A stretch of DNA of 64,000 nt, from contig JAKJXP020000129.1 of NCBI GenBank assembly GCA_022225965.2, positions 47,983 to 111,982 of the forward strand. The letters are read 5' to 3'. A program made the position numbers and the translations under genes. This document shows positions 46,912 to 59,145 of the stretch, one piece after another. Below the pieces are notes generated by a model. The model was not told where the DNA came from and ran no database searches. It was given only the letters and a program-made list of their open reading frames with translations. Source of the DNA: Diatrype stigma (taxonomy: Eukaryota > Ascomycota > Sordariomycetes > Xylariales > Diatrypaceae). Positions within the stretch are counted from its first letter, which is position 1. The number at the start of each line of letters is the position of its first letter.

Positions 46912-49111
46912 GTGGGGGGAGCTAGGCATACGTCTTGAGTTGCTCGGGTGGCGAACGGCGTTCTGGGGGTATTGATGAGCAAAGATTCTTCATTATCAGG
47001 GCGAGGTAGCAGCCACTTACAACGTGGTAACGTTCTGGGGACTGCGCCTGAGAACGTCTTAGTACATACGCAAAATGTTTCGGCCCTTCTGTACAAATTG
47101 GCAGGTTGACCAAATATTGCGCTGGGTCGGAATGGCGCATCCATTATTTCTTCGAAGTGCGCTTAGTTTGCGCCCATTCGTCTGCGAGCGAGGGCACGGT
47201 TGGGCGGAATGGCCCCCCGTTCATGGATACCCCTTCACGACGATTTTGATGTCTTGAGCACGCCTTCCTAATGACAAACTTCGCCTATCACGGAAGCTCA
47301 TTCTCCTGTAATCATTTCTTCGAAGAGCGGTATAGGCGACGGTATTTATCTTGGGAATCGGGTCGATCCGTTCGATACAGGAGGGATTAACTATGGAGAG
47401 GCTTCATATTACATTTTTCACGTGTCTTTTTTTTTTTTCCTTTCTTATCTTTTAACCGTCCCCCTTCACGCGAGAGCAGGAGCACCGGGAGTTCATGCGA
47501 GAGCGTGTATGTTGACGACGATGTTATGTGACACAGTAGCTGTATGTTATCCACAAAAAAAGAAACACGAAGTTGGGTGCCAATGCCCGGGCACACGACG
47601 GGATAAAACGAGACGAGACGAGACGAGACGAGACGAGACAGGACAAGACGGATTGGGATGGGATGGGGATTTTCAAATCAGTTTAGGACGGCATTAAAAG
47701 TCCAAAGAATATCAGAAGGTTTTCTTGACACATGTTGTTAACGATCGACGTTTATGTACATGCTGAATTGGCATTCGGGGAGGAACCAGCTCCATGTTCC
47801 TGTTAGGTTATGACTACTATATAATAGGCTATCATGCCGTCTTTTCTTCTTCTTTTTCTTTTCAATGCCTAGTGTGAGGCACGAGGGAGTGTTAATCTAG
47901 ACGGTATTGTACCATGTTGGGGGAAGATCCAGTTCCAGGGGGGAAAGCACACCGAGTCAGCCCTTATAGATATGTTTTCGTCGTTGCATTATCCAGGCTT
48001 TCGGGAAATCCCATCCTGAATAAAAAGTCAAGTTCCAAAGTGGACGAGCTCCCAGCCGGCTGCCGTACCAGACTGCCTACCTGCTACGCTGCTCTGCCCA
48101 TCGTGCAGTCCCGGCTGGGGCACGCATGAATTGATCATCCAAACATACATCAGTTACCGGTCCTCCCCCTTGGCCTACGTGGTTACGTTTAATAGAGGGG
48201 TGGGTGATCATGACCACTGATGGTTCTTACCCGTGACCAAAGCACTGTTTCCTTCGTGCTCACGACGGGGGAAACAAGACCCTTATACCAAAATTACTTA
48301 TACAGGTAAGTCCGAAGGTGGGTATGGAGGTGGGCAGCCCTCGGAACTTCCCGAGGGATGCTGATCTAAGTCGTCCAGATCCTATACTAGCCGTATACTA
48401 GCCATGCTAAATAGGCCCTTCGTCGCCCAGTCCGAGGGCTTGGGGCAATGAGGAAGCTGGAGATTGTACGCATGCAGTAACTTCTTTGGCAGCTAACGAG
48501 TTAACTAGCCGCTTACTACATACGACAATGCACGGCACGGCACGGCCACAGCACAGCACCCTCCCTCCCTGCCTGCCCTACCGTGGTTCGATCCAATATC
48601 TGCCATCTACCGAGCATGATCTTCTATGCAAATCTGTCGTGTAAGAGGTAGGTAGGTCGGCAGCAGGTAAGCAAGGAGGGGGGTGAGTGGACTAAAGAGC
48701 CACTTGAGCAGGTAGATTGGGTAATAAGAGTAGCTTAACCTACCTAGGGACGTAGAAATACCAAAATAAAATCCTGCGATGCCGTCGTCGAACTCGTTTC
48801 AGCAACTGCTTTCCAATTCATGTAGCACTGCGGCGCAACACTGCGGCGCAGCTTATTACTCGTTCCTTACCTAAGCAAGCAGCAAACCTGTCCTCATCTC
48901 GCCCCTTGGCGTTTGGTCTTTTTTTCGAAATGTATATAACAGGCCATCGCCATCGCTACTCGAGACTTGCGGGAAAGGAAGAAGAACCGGAAACAACGAG
49001 AAGGAGAGGAAAAGGAAGCCCACCGAACAACAAAAACAGCAACGGGAGAAGAAGAAGAAGAGATAGTCTGTTTGCGGTAGCCGGCTGTCTTTCCGGTACC
49101 CCTCTTTCGCA
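46912..49111. other. 2.2 kb gene-free spacer
   Basis: This holds the RhoGAP 3' flank and the MAPEG gene promoter. It contains an oligo-T tract at about 47428-47440, an ACGAG repeat and scattered TAGGTA words. No gene is recognised. Confidence 0.55.
47608..47639. repeat. ACGAG pentanucleotide repeat
   Basis: Six to seven consecutive ACGAG units, about 700 bases downstream of the RhoGAP stop. Confidence 0.9.
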
Positions 49112-50042
49112 ATGGCCGATTATGTGGATGTAAACAAGAATTACTCGATCTTCGCGGTAAGAGACTGACCTTCAGTCATTTTACGATACGAAGGGTTTAT
49201 TTATTTATTTATTTTCCCTTTCATTCGGAGGGGGGTGGGGGGTGTATCTCTCTTGGTGAGAGCAAGGGGACGGACGGGGCATCTCATTTGATCTGATCTG
49301 ATTTGATCTGACCGCAGAACTGAACTGACCTATAAAATCAGATCCCGGCCGCCGTTATCCTAGGCCTACTGCCCATTGTCTACGGCAGAAGAGCGGCGCT
49401 CAAATTAAAGCTCTTTGACAACAAGAATCCCCGCGGCTTCCAGGAGGCCGTCAAGAGCAGCCAGAAGATCGACCAGGCGGTACGTACATAGTCCTTCATG
49501 TGCATGTCCCAGGCACCAAAGGAGAGACATCTCCTATGAGATGAGATCAGAGGAAAGAAATAGAGGGGATGCGCAGGGGAGGATAGCGCGGGGTGCATGT
49601 CTCTGCCGCTTCTACCACTGCTTTCTTTCTTTCTTTCGTTCTCGATTTCAACGGCAACCACCTCTATTCTGTTCTGTTCTCATACCTAGGTACCCATTAC
49701 TCATGAAAAAAAATAAAAAAACAGACCAAAGACCGGCTCCTCCGCTGCGAGGCCGCCTCCGCCAACGCGCAGGAGACGCTGCCGCTGTTCGGCCTGGCCG
49801 TGGTGGCGGCCAGCGCGGCCGGCGTGGCCCCCGCCACCGTCAACGGCCTCGCCGCCGCCTACCTGGCCTCCCGCGCCGCCTACAACCTCATCTACGTCTG
49901 GCTGCAGGGGTCCGGCGGCCGCGCCGTCGCCAGCGCCCGCTCCCTGTCCTGGTTCGTCGGCGTCGGCTGCTGGATGACGCTGTTCGTCAAGGCGGGGTTC
50001 GGGTTCTTGGAGGGACCGGGGGCGGGGGCTGCTAAGTTGTGA
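49112..50042 (+). CDS. MAPEG-family integral membrane protein
   Basis: Exons 49112-49156, 49342-49479 and 49725-50042 give 166 residues. The size and the four-helix pattern are those of the MAPEG family (membrane proteins of eicosanoid and glutathione metabolism): helix 1 IPAAVILGLLPIVYG; then a loop with RGFQEAVKSSQKIDQATKDRLLRCEAASANAQE; helix 2 LPLFGLAVVAASAAGVAP; helix 3 around LAAAYLASRAAYNLIYVWL; and helix 4 LSWFVGVGCWMTLFVKAGF. The Asn-x-x-Glu in NAQE before helix 2 is the family's conserved pair. It is probably an ER glutathione transferase or peroxidase-like enzyme; the substrate is unknown. The last exon is far more GC-rich than the first two. Introns have donors GTAAGA and GTACGT, and the AACAG acceptor follows an A-rich stretch. 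Confidence 0.85.
49193..49214. repeat. TTTA tetranucleotide repeat
   Basis: Four to five TTTA units lie inside the first intron of the MAPEG gene. Confidence 0.7.
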
Positions 50043-51257
50043 TTGCCTGAGTACATACCTGACGTTGGTGGGTTTGGGACGAGATGATCGGTTGGTTAGG
50101 GGGGAAGGGAGGCTCTGGGATTGGGAGTAGGGGGTAAAGGTTGGTAGGGGCGGGCGTTGGTGGACGGAGATGGACACGAGATGAGAATGAGAAAAGGGGG
50201 GGACGATTATGGGGTTTCTTCTCAAATCGCCGAATAGCCCGACCAAGGGCATTTTCCTAATGATAACTAATACATCTCGCCTACCCTCTTTAGTACTTAC
50301 TCTCCTCAAGCACTCGATCTGCGATGTGTTGTCATTGGGCCCTCCCCTAGACCCGTGCGAGTCCAGTGCGAATGTGGTCATGAGTGCTCGGTTGCCTGGC
50401 AGATCCATCTTCAGAGCTCGAGTGTGTCACGAGGAAACAGTTCGAATAGGGACGAGGCGAGGCAGATGCCTACTTAACTATACTCCGTGTAACCCTTATA
50501 CTCACAGTAAACAAGACAAGGCTGTTGTTCTTCTCACCCACCATCGTTTGGGTTTATTCGACCCCTCAGCCGCTTGCCCACCCAGGACGGGTGTAGTGAT
50601 TGCGGTGACAAACAGCAGTAGCGCAACAGAAGCGATACGCTGCCAGTCACGACTATAAGTCCAGCTACAGAGCTCGAGGCTAACGATGGTAGCGAGGGGG
50701 GGAAATAATGGTTAGCTGATAGGTATAATAGTAGGTGACTGTATAGCTGCAACCGTCGGATACATCTTGGTGCTTTCAGTCTGCTCGCCTATATAGGCTA
50801 AACTCTGTTGATTGAGTATAAACCAACCCTCGGTACGACACCTTACGTCGGTTTCCCGGAGGCTCGTTTCCGTAGTCTGGCTTGAGCCTCTAGTTAGACA
50901 GAAAGACTCGCTCTCGGGGCCGCCCTCGCCGCGTTTCTGTCCCCTTCCCCTCTCGCATCCGGGTCTAGCCCGGTCTGCTCCCTGCAGCGTACTCAATCCA
51001 CCCACGCGAGATGGTAAGTGACAAGGAATGCTTGTGGGAGGTAGGCAAGGAGAGGGAAGGCAGCGCCGCTGTCAGTGAGGGTCCTGGCTACCTATTTATA
51101 CCAGGGCGACCGAAGATCTTGTCTCAACCTGGTAGTTTTCCTCTCTTCGTCCGTTTTGCTACCCACCCCCTTGAGACTGATTACCACTCTGCCACTCTCC
51201 ACCAATTACCATCCTCGGCCTTTTATACTCAGTAATCACCTAATACTTTGGGTCAAG
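50043..51257. other. spacer between MAPEG gene and GH131 gene
   Basis: This is the 3' flank of the MAPEG gene and the promoter of the GH131 gene on the same strand. A TTTTATACTC word lies about 45 bases before the GH131 start. No gene is seen. Confidence 0.5.
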
Positions 51258-52756
51258 ATGAGGGCCACTGGCGCCACCCTTCTGCAGCAGGCGACTGCAT
51301 TGCTGCTAGCCGCCTACGCCGCCGGCGCCGGCGCCGCTCTGCTGTGGGATGGGCGCTTCAACGACCTCGAGTCGGCGGCCGACCTCAACGAGTGGTCGTG
51401 GGCCAACCAGGTCGGGCCCTACCAGTACTACATCCACGGCTCCGGCGCCGTCGACAAGTACGTCGCCCTCTCGCCCGACTACAAGAACCCCAACGACACG
51501 GTGTCGCGACAGGGCGCTAAGCTCACGCTCGACTCGACCGGTGAGTGGATAAATTGATAGATGGATGGATGGATAGCTAGTTTGCGGGGAAGCCGCTGTA
51601 AATGAAGAGTTTTGAGCTACATGTGCATTCTTGCTGCCGGGGGAGAGTTCTTTGGACCATACATATACATCTTCCCCAGGTCATAGAAGATAGATGGGAT
51701 AGAGGCCAGATGTTTCAGGGGGTTCTTTCTTATAGCCCCATCTTACGAAACCCACCCCCCTTTCACGATGGGACCAACGTTGTGTTTCCTCGACCAGAAA
51801 ATGGAGTTCAGTCATACCCAGCAACAAAAAAACAGACACGCTTGCTAACCAAGTGCGGCCACTGAATCCGGGGTGTGACGTTGGCAGCGTACTGGAACGG
51901 GCAGAACATGCGGCGGATCGAGCTGATCCCGCAGACCAAGGCGGCCATCAACCAAGGCAAGACATTCTACCACCTCAGCATGATGCGCCGGGACGCGGCG
52001 GCGCCGAGCGCCAACCGCGAGCACCAGATCTGCTTCTTCGAGAGCCACTTCGCCGAGATGAAGTACGGCTGGATCAGCGGCGAGCAGGGCGCCGCCAACC
52101 CCAACCTCCAGTTCATGGTCAGCCAGCAGAGTAAGTGGAAGACCGAATGGGCGCCCAACGTCTGGCATAACATCGCTTTCGAGATTGTGAGTTTCTGTTG
52201 GTTTTACTGGTTTCTCAGTTCTCCCTCCCTGACTCGCTATCATTTATCATCTTGGGGCTCTCACTTGTTCTGCTTTGCCCTCCTGATGGAATTACGCACC
52301 CAACGGCCTGTCTCGGCCGGGGGGAAAGGGGATAATATGAAGGTTGGAGGAAAAGGAGAAGAAAATGAACCCTCGCTAACCTACGCATCTATGTACCTAG
52401 CAATTCGGCAGCCCCGGTTCCGTCGGGTTCTGGCACTCGGAAGGCGGTGCGCCCCTCGAGCAGATTGTAGCGCCGGTGTCGACGTCGCCCTCGTCCAACG
52501 GCGCCGACTGGCACCTGGGCGTCCTCGAGCTGCAGCGGAGCGGATACCCCGACGCCAACGAGGACTTCTACTTCTCGGGCGTCTACATTGAGAGCGGCTC
52601 CATCACTACCGCCATTGGTGGGCCTGGTAAGTGATGCGTGCGTATATATCCCTCTCGTGTAATGCATATATGTGTTCATATATGGTTTATATCAGTGTGT
52701 ACCTATATAGAGAAGTCTGGGCCTGGCTGACAACACACCTATGTATAGCTGCGTGA
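51258..52756 (+). CDS. secreted GH131 beta-glucanase
   Basis: Exons 51258-51540, 51888-52186 and 52401-52626 plus a terminal 8-nt exon 52749-52756 give 271 residues; reading on from exon 3 instead stops at 52634, also with 271 residues. After a signal peptide (residues 1 to about 27), the mature part begins with LLWDGRFNDLESAADLNEWSW and VGPYQYYIHGSGAV, the hallmark start of GH131. Also present are RRIELIPQT, FYHLSMMRRD, HQICFFESHFAEMKYGW, WKTEWAPNVWHNIAFEI, the VGFWHSEG strand and ADWHLGVLELQRSG. GH131 enzymes act on beta-1,3/1,4/1,6-glucans of plant or fungal walls. No cellulose-binding module is visible. The terminal exon is suggested by a perfect GTAAGT donor, a GGCTGAC branch site and a TATAG acceptor; the two versions differ only in the last two residues. 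Confidence 0.9.
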
Positions 52757-55262
52757 TGGAATGAGGATGCTCATAGCCACTAAGGGTCAAGAGTAGCGAG
52801 GGCCAGCTTCTCAGGATCAAATGGGCGAACGATCAGGACTTGATTATAGGAGGGCCCCCCAGCGCGGGTTGTACATGTCATGGCTGTCAATTTACCAAGA
52901 CTCATCAGGTAGGGAAGACCTAGGGAGGGGCTTCGTTAGATCAACTTGAAGATGGGCCTTATCTGATGCCAGGCAAATCGTACATTTCACAGATCACACG
53001 TGAGAACTTTCTCGAGGATCTCATTACCCCATTCCTCATCCGTTCCCCCCCAAAACCAACTAGAACAACCCTACGTGCGTCCGGCCGACGGTGGTTTTCA
53101 CCATGTCAGCCATGTATCACACAGATCCACATGGCATCGCAGAAACACCATGCTTGGCCCATTGGGCGCTTCTCAAATGCGTTCTGTATGCTAGTCGTAC
53201 AAAGTTGGCAGGCTGACAGGTTCTGTTTCGCGTCCCCCTGACCATGCAGTGAGATGAACTAAGTGGCGTAAAAAGGTTCGTGGAAAGAGTGGTTAGAGGA
53301 AGAGGCAAAAGTATGGGGGCTGCGTGTTCGGAGTAGCCACCCAACGTTAAAATATGGCGCTGAAGGCGCCACCGTTCGTCCCCCTTGCCCCTTAATCATT
53401 AGATACTCTTGAAACAGCCACTACATATAACATCCTGATCATTACTGGCTATCTACTTGGTGGCGCTCTTAAAATACCCCGTTGGACCGTATTGGGAAAC
53501 ATAAACCTCTTAGAATGCGCAAAAGGGGGCTATCGCAGTGTTAGAGGGCGATGATGAGTTTGGAGAGCTTCATACAGTAAGCAACGGGCATGGTTGCTTG
53601 TGAATGATCATCACTATCCTGGAGTGACATAGTCTCAATCTCTCGAGATGAATAGAGCACTCTTGCTACCTTTTTGCAGGACAACAGTCTAAGGGTAAGA
53701 TGGGATGAGATGGATATAGTTATGTGTGTAAGTGCATGCCTAGAAGTGAATTGCGAGCAAATAGGATTTCTAGACCATCACTTCATTTCCGGATATATGG
53801 TTGTGGTCTGCGAGACATGTCTCGGACGCTGTGAAGAGCGTTTCTTGAGATACAAGCCACGACGTAATTCCTCCCGTGCGCCGCCGCCTATCACCAGTCT
53901 GACGAAAAGGGGCTCACCTATTATCGCCCGCAAATAGTGAACGCTAATTAAGTACGTTGCACTGCGTCCATCCCACCACATAAGCCGTACCTACATATAC
54001 ATACCTACATCTCTCTGCTGTGCCCGGCCTGTCCTTGGCCCTGGGCCAATGCCACACGCAGATATTTGAGACATGGCTGAAGATGGCGGAAAGAATGACG
54101 ATAGCTAGCAGGTACAGTAGGTAGGTGTATGACCGAAGGGAGGCTATCGAAGGAGTATCGGAATGCCAGTTTGCCCCCAAGGTTGAGCGCCACGAGGCAA
54201 ATCGCCGCGTGCGCACCGGTCGCGATATATGTATATGCAGCTATGCAGTTAACTCCTCCCCTCCATGTCTTTACGAAACGAAACAGTCATCAATGTCGTC
54301 GCTTATGGCTCATTGGCGAAGAGATGACCACCAGTCCGACAACCAACAGCCGCGCGCAAAACAATCTTATCATAGGTACATAAATAAACCCCTGCCCCTG
54401 GTTTAAAGAATTTGGACTTATGAGCGGACCGAAGCGCTGATCCCAGCTGTCAGTCGGTAAACGCTTAATACAGCCCCGGCGAGGCGAAGATCAACAGGAG
54501 AGCCAGCGGCGCAGCGGTGTTCGAGTCTTGAAGAAAGAGAGGTGGATGGGGGCCATCATAATCCTGTCTGTCAGCCGGTGTTGGCACAACTCACAGCACA
54601 GCTGATTGATTGACCGCTTCAGAGGCGTGAATCGTGAAGTGTGCATCAATCATCCTGCATATGTCGGAAAGGTCGACAGTTGGTTACTGTAGGTACCTAA
54701 CGGATAGCCAGTCGTAGGGCTTACTGACTGCCTACCGCCTGTGAAACATCTGGGTCTTCCTCGGTCTCCGGGTGACGGTGACGGCGACAGCATTTCTCAC
54801 ATACATCGTTGAAGCCTCATCTCGTGCATGGATTTCGTGCATGAAAAACCAAAGAACGACGTGACAGTTGGTCTGGTCTAGACATTCCTACGGCAAGTAT
54901 ATCCACTATAGTCCCTCGGAAGTTTGCCATCTCAGGACTTTCAGTCGGAACCCGACTTGCAACCGAAGAGAAAGACGGACGGACCGCGAGCCGGTTTTCT
55001 CACCGCCGAACTCACCGCCACAGTGCAATTTGTTCTAGAGGACATCGTGAAGCTCGTGGGCGGAGTAGCAAGGCTTGATTTAATTAGGTGTATTAGAGGA
55101 CCCCGCCTGCCATACTGAAATAGGGACAACATGTTGTGTTATATAGGGATCTATGTACTAACGTAGCGAGCGACGATGGTTGACATCGGGTGCTGGCTGG
55201 ATTCCTTCCGGAGGCAGTGGGTCTGAACCCCGAAGATTCGAGATCTGAGGTACCACGTAGTA
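52757..55262. other. 2.5 kb gene-free region left of the MITE
   Basis: No reading frame here has protein character or family resemblance, and no RNA gene was seen. There are a few TACCTA words near 54000-54125. Confidence 0.5.
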
Positions 55263-55872
55263 CTCGTCAGGGCTCTAATCGCCTTTTGACCCACAATTTA
55301 ACGGCTTCGCCATTGGGGTCAGGGACAAGCTAAATGTAATGTAAAAGCTAAATGTAAAATTCTTTACATAATTCCCCATACAAATTAGGTGCAACTTAAT
55401 GTAATCCACTTTGTGCCGATATTGCCTTATACATTAATATTGTCCGCCCGCATAAGTCGAATTATGGAATAAAGCAGTACGACTTTTCATTACTCATTAC
55501 TTACAGCACCTATAGCACCTACAGCACCTATAGCACCTACAGCACCTATAGCACTTACAGCCCTTACAGTCCTTACAGCCCTTACAGCGCTTCTTATAAT
55601 TGAATTTTATAAAGAAAACAATTACAATTATCGTTAATTGCTTATAATGCTTTGCATAAGTTGCGCGATAACTAGGTAATAAAGAATAGCCTTATGTATT
55701 AATACGGATAATTGCAATATAAAATGCTACCTTTGTTTTAGGTAGGAACGCATATAAATTGTAAGTAGCAAAGAATTTTACATTTAGCTTTTGCATTACA
55801 TTTAGCTTGTTCCTGATTATATCCGCAAAGCGGGCAAAATGTGGGTCAGAAGGCGTTTGGAGCCCTGACGAG
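55263..55872. mobile_element. 610-bp MITE with about 105-bp terminal inverted repeats
   Basis: Both ends start CTCGTCAGGGCTC when read inward, and the inverted repeats extend about 105 bases with roughly 75-80 percent identity. The inner part (AAGCTAAATGTAATG, then AAAAGCTAAATGTAAAATTC) is almost exact. A TA dinucleotide flanks each side (55261-55262 and 55873-55874), as expected of a Tc1/mariner-type target duplication. There is no transposase frame, so it is non-autonomous. The interior is very AT-rich and holds a 9-bp minisatellite. Differences between the arms are largely C/T or G/A, compatible with RIP or age. Confidence 0.8.
55503..55592. repeat. 9-bp minisatellite inside the MITE
   Basis: Ten consecutive copies of ACAGCACCT with regular alternation ACAG/ATAG in the first six and drift to ACAGCCCTT in the last four. 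It sits near the centre of the element. Confidence 0.9.
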
Positions 55873-58800
55873 TAGGTATTATCACTATATGTGTCAGTGC
55901 TCAAAAGGATCTTACGAGAATCGAGACTTATGAGAAACAGCCAATAGCTAATATCAGTGAAAACAATAGCGTTGGGACGGTGCATAGGTCGTATAAAGGT
56001 CATATGTTGTGCTGGGTCATCCATCAGGTTATTCATTCATTATTCATTTACCTATCAGGGGCAGCAGGGGTTAATTGACAGGCTTGACAGGGGAGAGGAT
56101 TCTAAAGTTCTTCGACAGGACCCGACGACTTTTTCTTCAGCTGCTGCAGATCAGCCGGCAGCGGTTGACAACTTGGCATGAAGCAATGGAGCGACCTAGA
56201 CCAAAATGCAACGCCGCATCGCCCGCCCAGCCGCCGCGGGGAGGGGGGGATCGGGGGCTGGGTTTAGCGTGTTTCGAACTGCTTAGGCGCGCTGCAACCA
56301 GAGGCCAGGGGAAAAGGGGTATAGGGGCATCGCGGCATCGGGGCAGGACACATAAGCACCTACATACCTAGGTAGGGAAGCAGCTAGTCCAGATGTTTAA
56401 CCGCGCGCCGAAGCATTTGGACCCTACATACTTTGTGTGCATGAACTAGATTTACTCTGTACTATAGTAGTCACCATGACTGGGCGTTTCTGGAAACACA
56501 AAAGGAGAATAGGCAAGCCTCGGGTACGAAGAATAGGATCATCAGGTAATCGATTCACTTGGCACCTGAGTTATTTGCAGGGAAATCTGACCGTTCGTCT
56601 AGACTTGTTCGAGAGGGTGATTGGTGGGGTCTGAAGCATAAATAATCTCTGGTAGGTACTTTATATAGTCGTGTGGATCATAACGTATCCAGCTGCAAGG
56701 TACATTACCTGACTGCACACACACAATACCGGTTTTTCGTTCGTACATATCTTATGCTTTATGCACAAGTAGGCAATACGAAGCGTAACTCGAACCATCA
56801 ACGACGATCTCGCCCAACAAGGCCGTTCGTGATGGGATTATTCCTTCTTTTTCTTGTTCTTTTCTTCAGGTGCCTAATGCCAACTATGCAGAGCGATGGG
56901 CGCTCCTTGATCGCCGGAATGGCTCGTATTTGCGCGCGTAACGATTTATTGCAGACGGGAAAACGCGCCTGCACGCGATTGGCTTCTCCACCTGGGCTCT
57001 ACTTACATAGTATGCTGGACATTGGCCCAGCTGCCTGCCAGCCTTAAAATCAGGAACCGTTCATTCCTAGAGTCGCTAATTAGTAATAGGACGGTGCCAC
57101 CTTGCGTGAGAGAAGACCTGATGTCGTGTGGGAATGTATCGTCCCATCAGTTTCCTCACCACATACTTGAGTGTGAAATGAATGTGAAATGAATGAGGAC
57201 ATTCTCATAACTGACATCTCATGCTGTGTCTGCATACAAATATACTATCTACCTGGAGGTATGTACTATTGGATAAATATGCACGAGGTGGAGTGCCTAC
57301 GTAGGCTTGGCAGGTACGGATGTCCTGTAGAATTCCAAGATCCTGGTCAAGCCGCAAGCTTCCAAGGTTGTTCCCAGTCCCGGATATCCCGACACCTGCA
57401 GTTTCTGATCGATCGGATGAACAAGTTTGGATTGCGGCACAACGTCCAGATAACTACAGTATGTACGATATGCACGCATTATCCCCAGCACCATGTCCTA
57501 TCAAGCCCTATGCAACTTATACGTACATACCTAATTGGGTATGCAGGCTGTTTCTCAAGGTACCTCTGTTCTTACGAAGTGTATATCTCCCTGAATTGTC
57601 ACCTGCGCCACATCCCCTCACATCTCACATGCAACTGGAAGAATTACGGCCGAAAACTTGCAGTTCATAAACAAACGCTGAAAATATTCCTGAAAGTTAC
57701 GGTGGTGCGCCCCTCCCCCAAAGCCTGAGATGCCAAATCGGGTGTCGTGGCGGAGGTCTGGGCCTCCAAGTCTTCATCCAATCACCGGCGTTTGAAGACC
57801 TTTCACACTACCTTTTATAGGTACCTCGAAAATGCAGGTACCGCATGCCGCACATCGCACATGCAACCCGTCCCTGAATTATTACAGGTACAATACAAAG
57901 TATACCTAGGCACACTCTTTCCAGGAAGCCTTCAATATTATTGTGTGATGGTGATGATGTGCCTGCGTCTAGCCATGTGCATATGGCAAGTAAGCATGCA
58001 ATCCTCCTCTCGACACCAGCCATCAAGCTGCCTTTAACCAACCACTGGACTGGTTGACTGTTTACTTTGTAGGTAGGTACCTAGGTATGTACAAAAGGTA
58101 TGTACAAGAAATGCTGCATATTACTCCGTACGCTGGTATGAAAATAGAGCGCGTCACCGATCAGGGCTTTCAGGTTAGTAAACCCCCGATGGTCGATGGT
58201 CTCAGGGGACCTGCTAGGGGACCCGGGCTGCCGGGGACCCTACCTACATACTATACTTGGCGCTACTTCGTACCCCTGCTGCCCTGCTGCCCTCCCCGGC
58301 TGCCTGGACGGATCGGGCTTGCAGGCTTCAGGTACGAAGTCGTAATGCTGGCTTCCATTGGAGTTCTCCGTCCCACCCCCACCCCACCTTTCCATCTTCC
58401 CATCTGTCCATCGTTCCAAGGACAGCCTGGACATTGGACAGGCGCGCGGACGCAACTTGAGTGGCTTATGTGGAGAGTGGACAGGACCGAATCCACCACC
58501 GACGCCATCCCACTCTTCCATTCTCCATGTCGAGATGGCACGAATGGCCGGAATTGCAGGGCGGCAGGGCGGAAGACGGGTGCAGGGCCTCCTTGCGAGC
58601 TGTGGCTGGCTGGCACACCCCGCTGCCTTGCACAATACCTGGGCAATACGGCCAATACCAGACTGACCAGAGTACTTCCTGGTGGTAGTCACAATACGTA
58701 TGCGCCCACGTACGTATATGATCCAAGTGGCCCCCGGTCTCTAGCTTCACTTCCAAGCCCTTCCCTGTCTTTCACCACTATACTGTGCATTGTGTACGTA

Positions 58801-59145
58801 AAGGAAAAGCAGTGCTTGTTTGGGTTTTTGTGCTCTTTATCTACCTAGGTATTCACTCTTTTACTACCTGCTCCTCGCCGGCTGAGCTCATCCTCTCCTT
58901 CATTCAAACAGTCTTTGTTTGTCCATTCTTTTCTTTGGTGACTCAGTGCCGTAGACATTGCCAATCGTTCATTGATCTACAAAGTCAAAGCCAGAGACCC
59001 GTCTGATTTGCCATCTAGCTGATCAACAGCCCTATATCATACCAGTACCGGGTGCTCCAGTATCTACTAGAATACCTTGGCTTGACAACGAGAGCTAATC
59101 ACTCTGAACAACACCTGAGATCATCGCATTAGATATCGACTCAAA
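55873..59145. other. 3.3 kb gene-free region
   Basis: This extends from the MITE to the DUF1996 gene. A 264-codon frame at 58054-58848 overlaps frames on both strands, is Pro/Arg/Thr-rich without domains and looks random. The last 300 bases are the C/T-rich promoter and leader of the following gene. Confidence 0.5.

Noticed and set aside
49415..50035. 206-codon plus frame overlapping the MAPEG exons
   Set aside because: It is another frame through intron and exon 3, rich in Arg/Pro; the MAPEG frame explains the splice sites and transmembrane pattern.
58054..58848. 264-codon frame as a gene
   Set aside because: It has repeated Pro/Thr/Arg low complexity, overlapping open frames on the opposite strand, no domain and no splice partner.
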